This document shows, in pieces, positions 26,839 through 34,806 of a DNA stretch of 64,000 bases. Within the stretch, counting starts at the first letter, position 1; every line of letters starts with the position of its first letter. The notes beneath the pieces are model-generated. The model was not told the origin of the DNA. It saw only the letters and a program-made list of their open reading frames with translations, and searched no databases. The translations under genes were made by a program, and so were the position numbers. The stretch comes from VRUE01 sp963774555 (lineage in GTDB: Bacteria; Actinomycetota; Thermoleophilia; Solirubrobacterales; 70-9), in NCBI GenBank assembly GCA_963774555.1, contig CAVZFL010000002.1, forward strand, positions 1,061,972 through 1,125,971, in the 5' to 3' direction.

Positions 26839-27713
26839 TAGCTGCCGCGTGCCGCCCGGTTAAGTCCGCCGATCCGTTTCTCGACCGCCTTGCGAGCGTC
26901 TTTGATCGCTCGATAGATGCGAGCGTTGTTCGCCCCCTCAGGGACTTCGATGGCGTCTGAAACTCGCTCCCTCTTCATGTTGATCGTTTGGATATCGCCG
27001 TGCCTGTCGCGACCTTTCACGACCATGCTTTCCAGATGATCTCCCATTTCAGCGAGCTCAACGGCACCCGCCGCAAGCTCGGGGTCGAGGGCCATGGAGT
27101 GCGCGCGGCCAACCCCCAACTCGATCCCAACCGTGATCGCATCAGTCCCCTCCCCGGCCTTGAACAGATTGCCAAAGCCACGAACACCCTCGTCCTCCTC
27201 AATCTGCTTTAGCTCCGAGTTACGCAGCTTGACCTTGATATTGCGCAATCCATACTTCTTTAGTTCTCGCAGTCGCTTGATCGCGTCAGGGTCGAAGAGG
27301 TTGACAATATGCGTGTACTGATCGGCGGCCTCATCGAAATAAAGTGACAGCCGCTTGTGGGATGGCGCATCCCGAGAACTGATCGCGCCCAGAAAGCCAT
27401 CAGGCCAGATCACGACATGGGTGAACTCGCTGATTCGCTCGTCTTCTTTGACTTCGACCGGCGTTAGCTTACGGGCCGCGGAGAGCACGAAGGGCGTGTC
27501 CTCTCGTATGCGCAGAAAGCGCAGCCGCGAGGGCTTGGTCGCATTGCCTACCTGGTCGACGATAACGCCGAACTCCGAGCTGCCGTCATAGTCGGCAACC
27601 CGCCAGTCCCCGTCATCGAGATCGTTGATGCCCGTAACCGCAGCAACTCGATCGAAATCCTCACAATCTTCGACGTTCTGGCACTCGTAAAAGACAACTT
27701 GTCGTTCTGGCAT
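26838..27713 (-). CDS. Uncharacterised soluble protein, 291 residues, first gene of a two-gene operon
   Basis: The protein begins MPERQVVFYECQNVEDCEDF and has a mixed alpha/beta N-terminal half (RLRFLRIREDTPFVLSAARK, EFTHVVIWPDGFLGAISSRD, KRLSLYFDEAADQYTHIVNL) that resembles a ligand or polymer sensor. A helical, charged half follows (AVELAEMGDHLESMVVKGRD, IYRAIKDARKAVEKRIGGLN). No catalytic motif stands out. Coupling by a one-base overlap to a four-helix membrane protein suggests a soluble sensor with a membrane effector. It lies 125 bases from the integrase gene, a usual cargo position. I do not recognise the family. Confidence 0.6.
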   Translation of the reverse strand: MPERQVVFYECQNVEDCEDFDRVAAVTGINDLDDGDWRVADYDGSSEFGVIVDQVGNATKPSRLRFLRIREDTPFVLSAARKLTPVEVKEDERISEFTHVVIWPDGFLGAISSRDAPSHKRLSLYFDEAADQYTHIVNLFDPDAIKRLRELKKYGLRNIKVKLRNSELKQIEEDEGVRGFGNLFKAGEGTDAITVGIELGVGRAHSMALDPELAAGAVELAEMGDHLESMVVKGRDRHGDIQTINMKRERVSDAIEVPEGANNARIYRAIKDARKAVEKRIGGLNRAARGS

Positions 27714-27837
27714 TTCCCTCCCAATGCTCCTCGGGGTGTCCGATCCTGACGAGACTCAGCGCGTACCAGAACTCTAGGGCGAGGACCGGCGCCCGTGCTT
27801 AGTGCCCCCAAAGGGGGGCAACACGAAAACGCTCCAG

Positions 27838-29031
27838 CTACCCAGATCGTCCAGAAAACGCCAGATCGAGCGCCGGGGCCTCGTCGCCGGGCAGCAGGTG
27901 CGTGTAGCGGGTCAACGTGAAGGCGGGCGAGTGGTGGCCGAGGGCGCGGCTCAGTTGGAGGAGGTTGGTGCCCTGGCTGAGGTGGAGCGAGGCGAAGGTG
28001 TGGCGGAACGTGTGGAAGCCAGCCCAGGGGGCGTTGATCTCCTCCACGAGCGGCTTGAGGACGCGGCGGCGGAGGTTGCCGGGATTGAGCGGACCGCCCG
28101 CTTCGCCGGGGAAAGCGAGGGCGGTCGAGTCTTGATCGGGCTGGGCGGCGAGGTGGGCGCGGAGCTTCGCGACCAGTGGCGCCGGTAGGCGGACCTCGCG
28201 GTGGCCGTACTTGCTCTTTGGCGGCACGATCCGGTCGCGGACGATGGCGAGGCGGATGCAGACCTCGGGCTCGTTCTGGTCGAGCTGGAGGTGCAGGCGC
28301 TGGAGGGCGATCGCCTCGCTGATCCGCAGGCCGGTCGCGGCAAGTAGCTCAAACAGCGGTGAATGGCGGTCGGGCGCCATCTCCAGCACGGCAGCGAGCT
28401 GCTCGCGGCTGAATACCTTGACCTCCTCGTCGGGCAGCTGCTCGCGGTGGGGCATGGCGAGGCCCTGGGCGGGGTTGTGGCGGATAAGGCCCTCGCGCTT
28501 GGCGGTCGCCAGGGCGGCGCGCAGCGGGATTACTGCGTTGGCGATGGTGCGGTCGCTGAGGCGCTTGCGTTGCTCCTCCTCGTCGGCGAGCCAGTCCATG
28601 AAGCGGGCCAGCGCGTAGGTGCTCACGTCGGCCAGCTTCAGCTTGCGCGGGAAGTGGCGGTGCGCGTAGGTGCGGATCAGGCGGCGGTATTCCTCGCGCG
28701 TGCTCTCGCGGAAGCCGCGCCTTCCCTGGCCGCGGTAGCGCTCGACCCATTCATCGACGTAGCGGAGGAAGCCGATCGTCGTGCGCTCCTGAAGCTCGCC
28801 GCGGTCGCGGTCGGTCTCGCTCTCGCGCTTGATCCGCTTCGCTTCCTCGTAAGTGCGGGCGTGGCGCTTTCGCTGCCGCCCGGCACTGCGGAAAACGCTG
28901 ACGTAACCGATGGTCCGGCCTTTGCCGTCAACGCGCTTGAAGACGCCGGGCGTCTTGGTCTTTCTGAGCCGCCGCTTGTCGCCGCAGCCTGGATCGGCCG
29001 CTGGGGCCGACGTATCCTGGGAAATGCTCAT
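27838..29031 (-). CDS. int: Tyrosine recombinase (phage-type integrase) of the tRNA-Arg island
   Basis: The catalytic set is complete: Arg236 in LLAATGLRISEAIAL, His340 and Arg343 in GFHTFRHTFASLHLS, His366 in LGHHSPAF and the nucleophile Tyr376 in TLTRYTHLL. Residues about 25-80 form an arm-binding N-terminal domain (TPGVFKRVDGKGRTIGYVSV), and 85-185 the SAM-like core-binding domain (YVDEWVERY, YALARFMDWLADEE). Length is 397 residues, usual for this class. ATG 29031. It would integrate the element into the 3' end of tRNA-Arg(ACG), 1.26 kb away. It is intact, so the element may still be mobile. No excisionase is obvious, although a small basic protein could precede it. Confidence 0.92.
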   Translation of the reverse strand: MSISQDTSAPAADPGCGDKRRLRKTKTPGVFKRVDGKGRTIGYVSVFRSAGRQRKRHARTYEEAKRIKRESETDRDRGELQERTTIGFLRYVDEWVERYRGQGRRGFRESTREEYRRLIRTYAHRHFPRKLKLADVSTYALARFMDWLADEEEQRKRLSDRTIANAVIPLRAALATAKREGLIRHNPAQGLAMPHREQLPDEEVKVFSREQLAAVLEMAPDRHSPLFELLAATGLRISEAIALQRLHLQLDQNEPEVCIRLAIVRDRIVPPKSKYGHREVRLPAPLVAKLRAHLAAQPDQDSTALAFPGEAGGPLNPGNLRRRVLKPLVEEINAPWAGFHTFRHTFASLHLSQGTNLLQLSRALGHHSPAFTLTRYTHLLPGDEAPALDLAFSGRSG

Positions 29032-29293
29032 GAGCTTGTACCTCTTGAGCCGGGGGCGGGTCGTTAGCGCGGCGCCGCCCCATTTGCGTTGTCGGACAAA
29101 ACGTTAACAGGGCCCAAGCCCGGCCCAAAAGACTTCGTTCCGTGCGTCGTTCCGCGGCTCGTTTCGTAGCTCGCACTACGGCTCGTTTTACGGCTCGCAC
29201 TACGGCTCGTTCTATGGCTCGCACCGCCTCATCGCGAAATCGCCGCAGAGCCGCTTGCCGCCTGGCATTGCGGCGATCGTCTTTCGCTGACAT
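28928..29293 (-). CDS. Possible small basic protein with periodic helix, overlapping the integrase start
   Basis: An open frame from ATG 29293 starts MSAKDDRRNARRQAALRRF and continues with a regular series (ERAVVRAVKRAVVRATKRAA) produced by the 12-bp repeats at 29153-29224. The end runs 104 bases into the integrase gene in another frame and looks non-coding, so if the gene is real it may end earlier through an unseen error. A short, basic, helical protein before an integrase could be an excisionase-like factor. The evidence is weak: the repeat itself could create the pattern. Confidence 0.25.
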   Translation of the reverse strand: MSAKDDRRNARRQAALRRFRDEAVRAIERAVVRAVKRAVVRATKRAAERRTERSLLGRAWALLTFCPTTQMGRRRANDPPPAQEVQAHEHFPGYVGPSGRSRLRRQAAAQKDQDARRLQAR

Positions 29294-29568
29294 CTATATG
29301 CCGATGCGGAGCGTTCCGAATTCACCGCAATCGCCGGGGCTCGCGGTCCGACCGCTGCGTCAGCCTCGCCGTGGCTCTGCCGACCTTCGCCTTCTGCGTG
29401 GACCGCCCGGCCGCCTGATCGGGCAGCCGGGCGTTCGCCGGGCAAAAGGAGACGGATCAGCGGCTGCGACTTTCCGAGGGCCGAGGCAGGGCGAAGGCCC
29501 AGCTTCAGCCTCCGTCCTCCCTGTGGCCTGCGCCTCGACCCTCGGGAAGCCGCTCGCCATGCGGGCCG
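29032..29568. other. Mostly non-coding stretch upstream of the integrase
   Basis: Apart from the doubtful small frame ending inside the integrase, this stretch shows no convincing gene. It contains the 12-bp tandem repeats at 29153-29224 and then a GC-rich region (29290-29568) in which I see no coding bias, RNA gene or clear promoter. Confidence 0.5.
29153..29224. repeat. Six 12-bp units in tandem (three 24-bp copies)
   Basis: The unit alternates between TACGGCTCGTTT-like and TACGGCTCGCAC-like versions, giving a 24-base period over 72 bases. It lies about 120 bases upstream of the integrase start. It could be an iteron-like binding site, a recombination arm, or a coding repeat of a basic helix. 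Confidence 0.65.
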
Positions 29569-29976
29569 TCAGTCAGCCTCGCGGGGATCGAGTTGCTCGA
29601 TCAGCTCCTCGCAGGTGCTCTTGGCGCGCTGGTAGCGCTGCTTGGCGCTCTCCTCTTCCTTCTCCAGCAAGCGCGCGCAGGCCGAGCCCTCCAGCACGCA
29701 TCCAGCTTCGCCGTGCAGGCGCCGCAGTAGTTCGATCAGGTCGTGCGGCGGGATCGTCAGGGCAACCTTCGCTGGGCCGTGCTCCGGCTCCCAGCCGATG
29801 TCTTCGAGCAGACGGAAGTCTTCGCCGAACTCGATCCCCAGCCGCTCGGCCTTTGCGAAGTCCTTCTCCTCGATTGCGATCCAGAAGTCCCCAATTCCGC
29901 TGAGGTGGTCGAGGACGAGCTCGTAGAGCGCGTCTCGGCGCTCCCGGTCGATCGTTGCGGTGGTCTTGTCAGGCAC
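29569..29976 (-). CDS. Conserved hypothetical protein, 135 residues
   Basis: The protein starts MPDKTTATIDRERRDALYEL and is mainly helical: LVLDHLSGIGDFWIAIEEKD, FAKAERLGIEFGEDFRLLED and, at the end, SAKQRYQRAKSTCEELIEQL. I recall similar 100-140 residue proteins in Solirubrobacterales genomes and their mobile elements, without known role. No membrane helix or signal. It is the gene nearest the tRNA end of the island. The helix-helix pattern in the first 60 residues suggests a small dimeric regulatory or structural protein. Confidence 0.6.
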   Translation of the reverse strand: MPDKTTATIDRERRDALYELVLDHLSGIGDFWIAIEEKDFAKAERLGIEFGEDFRLLEDIGWEPEHGPAKVALTIPPHDLIELLRRLHGEAGCVLEGSACARLLEKEEESAKQRYQRAKSTCEELIEQLDPREAD

Positions 29977-30290
29977 GGCGTCCCCTTTCGGTCAGAGCGC
30001 CGAAGAGAAGCCCAGGGATGCCGTCCGGCTCCCGCGCCTGGCGGGTACCGTCTCCTGTTGCATCGAAGGCTCGTTCTTCGGTGCCGGGCCCCGGGGCGTT
30101 CCAAGCGTCGCCGGGGCCGCTATTTGGTCTTGTCGGCGGCGAACGTAGGTGGACGGGACGCCCGTCTCAAGGTCTAGCGCAGACCTTCACTCGGACCTCA
30201 TGTTGCCCCAGGCGTTGCCCCAGCGGCGATTTCGGCCTCTCCGGCTGATCTCAGAAACCCCGCAAACCCGCTCCCCAAGCGGGATTCAGC
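29977..30290. other. Non-coding right end of the island
   Basis: This 314-base stretch carries no convincing gene. It holds the right-hand pair of TGTTGCCCCA-type sites at 30201-30222 and ends at the att core at 30291. The promoter of the 135-residue gene must lie near 29980-30050. Confidence 0.55.
30201..30222. promoter_or_regulatory. Pair of candidate integrase arm-type sites (right end)
   Basis: TGTTGCCCCA at 30201-30210 and CGTTGCCCCA at 30213-30222 repeat with a 12-base period, as at 23625-23646. In the excised circle the two pairs would flank the att core at about 70-90 bases on one side and 92-113 on the other. Confidence 0.5.
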
Positions 30291-30340
30291 GAACGCGCCA
30301 GACAGGATTCGAACCTGTGACCTTCGGTTTCGTAGACCGA
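30291..30340 (-). repeat. attR: 50-bp repeat within tRNA-Arg(ACG)
   Basis: This is the right-hand partner of 23484-23533. It covers the 3' part of the intact tRNA gene plus four bases beyond its end. The intact tRNA stays at this end because the element brings a copy of the 3' half, so integration restores the gene. Confidence 0.85.
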
Positions 30341-30367
30341 CGCTCTATCCAACTGAGCTACTGGCGC
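30295..30367 (-). tRNA. tRNA-Arg(ACG)
   Basis: Read on the minus strand the 73 bases fold as a standard cloverleaf: acceptor GCGCCAG/CTGGCGC, D arm GCTC...GAGC, anticodon arm TCGGT-CTACGAA-ACCGA with anticodon ACG, and T arm ACAGG-TTCGAAT-CCTGT. CCA is not encoded. It reads CGN Arg codons through inosine at position 34. It is the integration target of the 6.8-kb island. Confidence 0.97.
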
Positions 30368-30420
30368 GGGTTTGGGCTGACGATGGCCCGAGGGGCGATT
30401 CTAGGGACTTGGGGGATTGG

Positions 30421-30891
30421 TTAGGCGGCTTCGGGCTCGGCGGGCTTGTTCTGGCGGACGTGCCATTGGACCGTGGCGGTGGCTACGCGCTGGCCGGAGG
30501 CGTCGGTGAGCTCGATTTCGCAGGGGAAGACGACCTTGCCGTCGGCGTCGAGGGTGGCGAGGGCCTCGGCCGCTGGGACGCCCAGCTTGGCCTTGGCCTC
30601 GATCTGGCCGTTGGCGATCTTTTCGTAGGAGATCTCGGCACTGCGGGCGAGGGGGGTGATCTCACCGAGGCGCTCGGCGAAGGCGCCGATGAAGGCGGCT
30701 CCCGAGGCCGCCTCGGCAGCGGTGAAGAGTGCGCCGGCGTGCTGGGAGCCGACGTGGTTGGTCAGCTCAGGCCGCTCGGGCAGCGCAACCGTCGCCTCGC
30801 CTTCGGCGACGTGGGTGACCTGCAGCCCAAGGAAGCCGGCGAAGGGCACAGCCTGCGTCATCCCCTGCGCGATCGCGTCGAAGTCGGTCAT
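30421..30891 (-). CDS. PaaI/DUF4442-like hotdog thioesterase
   Basis: ATG 30891 gives MTDFDAIAQGMTQAVPFAGF. The hotdog pattern follows: LGLQVTHVAEGEATVALPER, then PELTNHVGSQHAGALFTAAE (the H-G loop before the central helix), ASGAAFIGAF and strands VVFPCEIELTDASGQRVATA and TVQWHVR. Length, 156 residues, fits DUF4442 or PaaI-type acyl-CoA thioesterases. It is intact. It lies 27 bases downstream of an enoyl-CoA hydratase gene on the same strand, so a shared role in acyl-CoA turnover is likely. Confidence 0.8.
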   Translation of the reverse strand: MTDFDAIAQGMTQAVPFAGFLGLQVTHVAEGEATVALPERPELTNHVGSQHAGALFTAAEAASGAAFIGAFAERLGEITPLARSAEISYEKIANGQIEAKAKLGVPAAEALATLDADGKVVFPCEIELTDASGQRVATATVQWHVRQNKPAEPEAA

Positions 30892-30917
30892 CGGCGGCAC
30901 CCTATCCCGGAAGGCAC

Positions 30918-31703
30918 TCAGCGGCCCTCGAACGTGGCGTGGCCGGGGCCCTGCTCGAGGAAGGTCTTGACGGCGCGCTGCAGGTCCTCGGTGGCGAAGA
31001 GCTCGCCGGCCTCGGTCGCGGATCGTCTCGTCCGCGGCCGGGATGCCGCCCTCGCGGAAGCGGCGCAGGATGTGCTTGGTCATCGCGTGGGCCCTGGTCG
31101 GGCCGGCCGCCAGCTCGGCGGCGAAGGCGCGGGCGCGCTCGTCGAAGCCCTCGTCGTCGAAGACGCGGTTGACGACGCCCCAGCGCTCCATCTCCTCGGC
31201 GCCGAAGAGCTCGCCGCTCATCACGAACTGGCGGGCGCGGCCGCTGCCGGCGCGCTCGGCGAGGCGCTGGGTGCCGCCCATCGAGGGCGTCAGGCCGACG
31301 ACTTTCTCGACCAGGCCGAACTGGGCCGAGCGGGCGGCGAGGATCAGGTCGCAGCCGAGCGCCAGCTCGAAGGCCGCCGTCAGGGTCAGCGCGTGGGCGG
31401 CGAAGACGACCGGCAGCGGCAGCGCTTCGACCCGCTCGACCATGCCGATCAGCTCGTCCCACAGCTCGCTCGCCCGCTCCGGCGTGAGGCCGTCGAACTC
31501 GTCCACGTCGACGCCGCCCGAGACCGCGCGGCCCTCGGCGCGGAACAGCAGCGCCCGCGGCGGGTCGGCCTCGACCGCGTCGACGCCCGCCTGCAGGTCC
31601 TCGAACATGCGGCGGTCGAAGAGGTTGAGCGGCGGGCTGTCGAGCGTGAGCACGGCGAGGCCGCCCTCGCTCTCGACCCGCACCGCGCCGCCGCCTCGCT
31701 CAT
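30918..31703 (-). CDS. Enoyl-CoA hydratase/isomerase family protein
   Basis: The protein carries the crotonase signature: GGLAVLTLDSPPLNLFDRRM, the oxyanion segment AEGRAVSGGVDVDEF, HALTLTAAFELALGCDLILA, and AQFGLVEKVVGLTPSMGGTQ. The last contains the GG of the oxyanion hole; the second catalytic acid position (usually Glu in xPE) is not clearly kept. After breaks near 31685 and 31022 the repaired end is ATFEGR at the TGA 30918-30920. ATG 31703 starts the gene 11 bases after the pyruvate kinase stop, so the genes are in one operon. It hydrates or isomerises an unsaturated acyl-CoA. Confidence 0.82.
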
Positions 31704-31713
31704 CGCGGCGAGA

Positions 31714-33131
31714 TCAGGGCACCCGGTGGACCTCGAAGAGGTTGGTGCCCAGCTCCTGCTCGGGCAGGCCGGCGATGATCGCGATCAGGTCGCCGGAGGC
31801 GGCGATGCCGTGCTCGGCGGCCAGCGCGGCGCAGTCGTCGAGCAGGCTGCGGACCTCGGTCTCGTGCTCGCTGAGCATCGCGGTGACGCCGAAGAGCAGG
31901 TTGAGCCGGCGCACGGTCTCGATCCGCGGCGAGATCGCCAGCACCGGCACGTTGGGCCGGTGGGCGGAGACGAGGCGCGCGGTGCGGCCGCTCGTCGTCG
32001 GCACCACCATCGCCGCCAGGCCGAGCCGGTAGACGGCGCCGACGGCGCTCTGGGCGACCGAGTCGGCGACGTCCTGGGTCGCCTGGTCGGTGCGGGTGAA
32101 GAGCCACTCGCCGTAGGGCAGGTCGGGCTCGGTGGCGCGCGCGATCTGGTCCATCACCCGCACCGCCTCGACCGGGTGCTGGCCGACCGCGGTCTCCTCG
32201 GAGAGCATCACCGCGTCGGTGCCGTCGAAGATCGCGTTGGCGACGTCGGTCACCTCGGCCCGGGTCGGGCGCCGCGCGGTCACCATCGAGGCCAGCATCT
32301 GGGTCGCCGTGATCGCCGGCTTGGAGCGCTGGCCGGCGGCCCGGATCAGCCGCTTCTGCACCACCGGCACCTGCGGCCAGCGGCAGCTCGATGCCGAGGT
32401 CGCCGCGCGCGACCATGATCCCGCCGCTCGCCGCGCGCGACGATCTCCTCGGCGTTCTCGGCCGCCTGCTGCTTCTCGATCTTGGCGATCAGGGGGATGT
32501 CGGAGCCGAGCGCGCGCAGCCGCTCGCCGACCGGCTCGAGGTCGGCCGCGGTCGAGACGAAGGAGATCGCCAGCAGGTCGATCCCGTGCTCGACCGCGAA
32601 CTCGACCCAGCCGAGGTCGCCGTCGGTGGCCGCGCGGGCGGTGACCCCGGGGATGTTCATCCCCTTGTGCGAGGAGAGCGTGCCGCCGACCTCGACCTCG
32701 CAGTCGACGCCGCCGTCCTCGGGCCTCGCGCACGCGCAGGCGGATCGAGCCGTCGGCGAGGTAGACGAGTTCGTCCTCGCGCAGCGAGGCGACGCCCGGC
32801 CAGGCGACCGGGATCGTCTCCGCGTCGCCCTCGACCTCCTGCGGGGTCAGCTTCACGTGCATGCCGGTCTCCAGCTCGGCGACGTCGCCGCGCAGCTCGC
32901 CGATCCGCAGCTTCGGCCCCGGCAGGTCGCCGAGCACGGCGACCTCGCGCCCGGCCCGCTCGGCGGCGGCGCGGATCGACTCGATCGTGCGGGCGTGGCG
33001 CTCGCGGTCGGCGTGGGAGAAGTTGAGGCGGAAGACGTCGGCGCCGGCCTCGATCAGGCGCGTCGAGGACCGTCGTCGTCCCAGCTCGCGGGGCCGACCG
33101 TGGCGATGATCTTGGTGCGCCTGCCGCGCAT
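31714..33131 (-). CDS. pyk: Pyruvate kinase
   Basis: ATG 33131 gives MRGRRTKIIATVGPASW, the standard opening. The core reads GADVFRLNFSHADRERHART, VLGDLPGPKLRIGEL, then KGMNIPGV, IDLLAISFVSTAADL, IPLIAKIEKQQAAENAEEIV (the catalytic Lys), VARGDLGIELPLA and ITATQMLASMVTARRPTRAE, VANAIFDGTDAVMLSEETAV. The C-terminal domain ends FEVHRVP. Breaks near 33065, 32725, 32425 and 32375 fit CG losses. It converts phosphoenolpyruvate and ADP to pyruvate and ATP. It is divergent from the P450 at 33213 and leads an operon with the hydratase and thioesterase genes. Confidence 0.95.
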
Positions 33132-33212
33132 GCATCCCGTATGACTGTAGAGGTGGGGGCCGCAGGGTCGCAAGCTGCAAACCATGACATCGATCTATGT
33201 AACACTGAGCAG

Positions 33213-34635
33213 GTGAGCGCCGTCGCCGAGCACCTCGGCAGCACTGAAGAGCCGGCCGCGCCGATTCTCGTCGGCGAGGCGCCCCCCTCACCGGCCGGAC
33301 CGATCGAGCCCGGCGAGGCCGCGCGGCCTGCCGCAGCCGCCGGCGGTCCCGCTGCCCCGCCTGCTGCAGATGCTGCGCTTCAACCAGCGCCAGATCGAGT
33401 TCGTCTTCGGCGCCCGCCGCGAGCTCGGCGACGTCTTCCGCATGCGCGGCGCGCTGCCCGGACCCGGACCGGTGATCACCAGCCACCCCGACCACGTGCG
33501 CTCGCTCTTCACCGCCAAGCCCGAGCAGGCGCCCTCGCTGACCGGCGAGTCGCCGCTGCGGCCGATCGTCGGCCCCAACTCGGTCCTCACCGCGCGTCGG
33601 CGCCGCGCCACATGCGCCAGCGCAAACTGCTGCTGCCGCCCTTCCACGGCGAGGCGATCGAGCACTACACGGCAGATGATCGCCGACGCCGCCGAACGCG
33701 AGATCGACCGCTGGCCGCTCGGCCGCCCCTTCGCCCTGGCGCCGCGCATGCAGGCGATCACGCTCGACGTGATCATGGCCGGGATCTTCGGCATCGAGGG
33801 CCGGCCCGAGCGCGGCACGCCCGAGCACCGCCTGCGCGCGCACGATCAAGCGCCTGGTCGCCGCCTCGACCTCGCCGCTCGCCCAGGTCGGCGAGCTGAT
33901 GAACATCGGCCGCGACGAGGCGGTCGGCCTGACCAAGCTCGGCGTCGACGCTGCTCGACCGCCCGACCTACGCGGTGATCGCGGCGCGCCGCCGCGCCGA
34001 GGACCTCGACGAGCGGCGCGACATCCTCTCGCTGCTGCTGCAGGCGCGGACCGAGGACGGGCGAGGCGCTGAGCGACAAAGAAGTGCGCGACGAGCTGCT
34101 CACCCTGGTCCTCGCCGGGCACGAGACGACCGCCAACTCGCTGGCCTGGACCTGGGAGCGGCTGGTCCGCAACCCCGCCGCCCACGAGCGCGCTGCGCGA
34201 CGCGGTCCGCTCCGGCGAGGGCGCCGAGGAGCAGATCGAGGCGACGATCGTCGAGACGATGCGCTCGCGGCCGGTGATCCCGATCATCGGCCGGCGGGTG
34301 ATGGTCCCCTGGCGGCTCGGCGCCTACGCCGTCCCCGCCGACACGCCGGTACTGATGAGCATCCTGCTCGTCCACCACCGCGAGGACCTCTACCCCGAGC
34401 CCTTCGAGTTCCGCCCCGAGCGCTGGCTCGACCGCAAGCCCGGCACCTACGAGTGGATCCCCTTCGGCGGCGGCATCCGCCGCTGCCTCGGCGCGGCGCT
34501 GGCGATGGCCGAGCAGCGCGTCGTCCTGGAGGCGATGGCGCGCCGCCTCGACCTCGAAGCCGCCGACCCGGCCCCCGAGCACGCCCTGCACCGCAACGTG
34601 ACGATGATCCCCGTCGCGCGGCGCCCGCGTCGTAA
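33213..34635 (+). CDS. Cytochrome P450, CYP110-like
   Basis: GTG 33213 opens a proline-rich N-terminus, then LLQMLRFNQRQIEFVFGARR, LGDVFRMRGALPGPGPVITS and a C helix (HMRQRKLLLPPFHGEAIEHY). The I helix is LLTLVLAGHETTANSLAWTW with the AGxET motif, the K helix TIVETMRSRPVIPIIGRR (ExxR) and the heme loop FGGGIRRCLGAALAMAEQRV. Frame breaks at about 33330, 33597, 33605, 33672, 33843, 33950, 34063 and 34192 fit CG losses. The stop is uncertain: a TAA at 34633-34635 is reached after repair, otherwise the frame runs into the tRNA-Ser gene. It oxidises an unknown lipid or terpenoid. Confidence 0.85.
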
Positions 34636-34686
34636 TCCGCTCACGCCTGAGCACTGGCCGCTTACAATGCGCGCTAGGCTTGGCCC

Positions 34687-34775
34687 GGAGAGGTGGCCGA
34701 GTGGCTGAAGGCACTCGCCTGCTAAGCGAGTAGGGGGCGCAAGCTCTCTCGAGGGTTCGAATCCCTCCCTCTCCG
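34687..34775 (+). tRNA. tRNA-Ser(GCT)
   Basis: The 89-base sequence folds as a class II tRNA with acceptor GGAGAGG/CCTCTCC, anticodon arm CTCGC-CTGCTAA-GCGAG (anticodon GCT), a long variable arm and T arm GAGGG-TTCGAAT-CCCTC. CCA is not encoded. It reads AGC/AGU codons. Confidence 0.97.
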
Positions 34776-34806
34776 TTCCCGCGTCGGGGCGGTTAGACTC
34801 GTGGCC

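Noticed and set aside
26338..27713. Naming the two-gene operon as a Kiwa system
   Set aside because: Topology of the membrane protein fits, but gene order and the soluble protein's sequence do not resemble KwaA-KwaB as I know them.
28928..29293. A confident excisionase gene before the integrase
   Set aside because: The frame's C-terminal part overlaps the integrase in another frame and its N-terminal pattern comes from a DNA tandem repeat, so it is listed only at low confidence.
30409..32418. A 669-residue open frame on the plus strand opposite the thioesterase, hydratase and pyruvate kinase genes
   Set aside because: It is antisense to three well-recognised genes and consists of low-complexity Asp/Gly/Arg sequence.
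34636..34708. P450 C-terminus extending into tRNA-Ser(GCT)
   Set aside because: The extension reads through the start of the tRNA and has no family similarity; it arises from an unrepaired frameshift near 34622.
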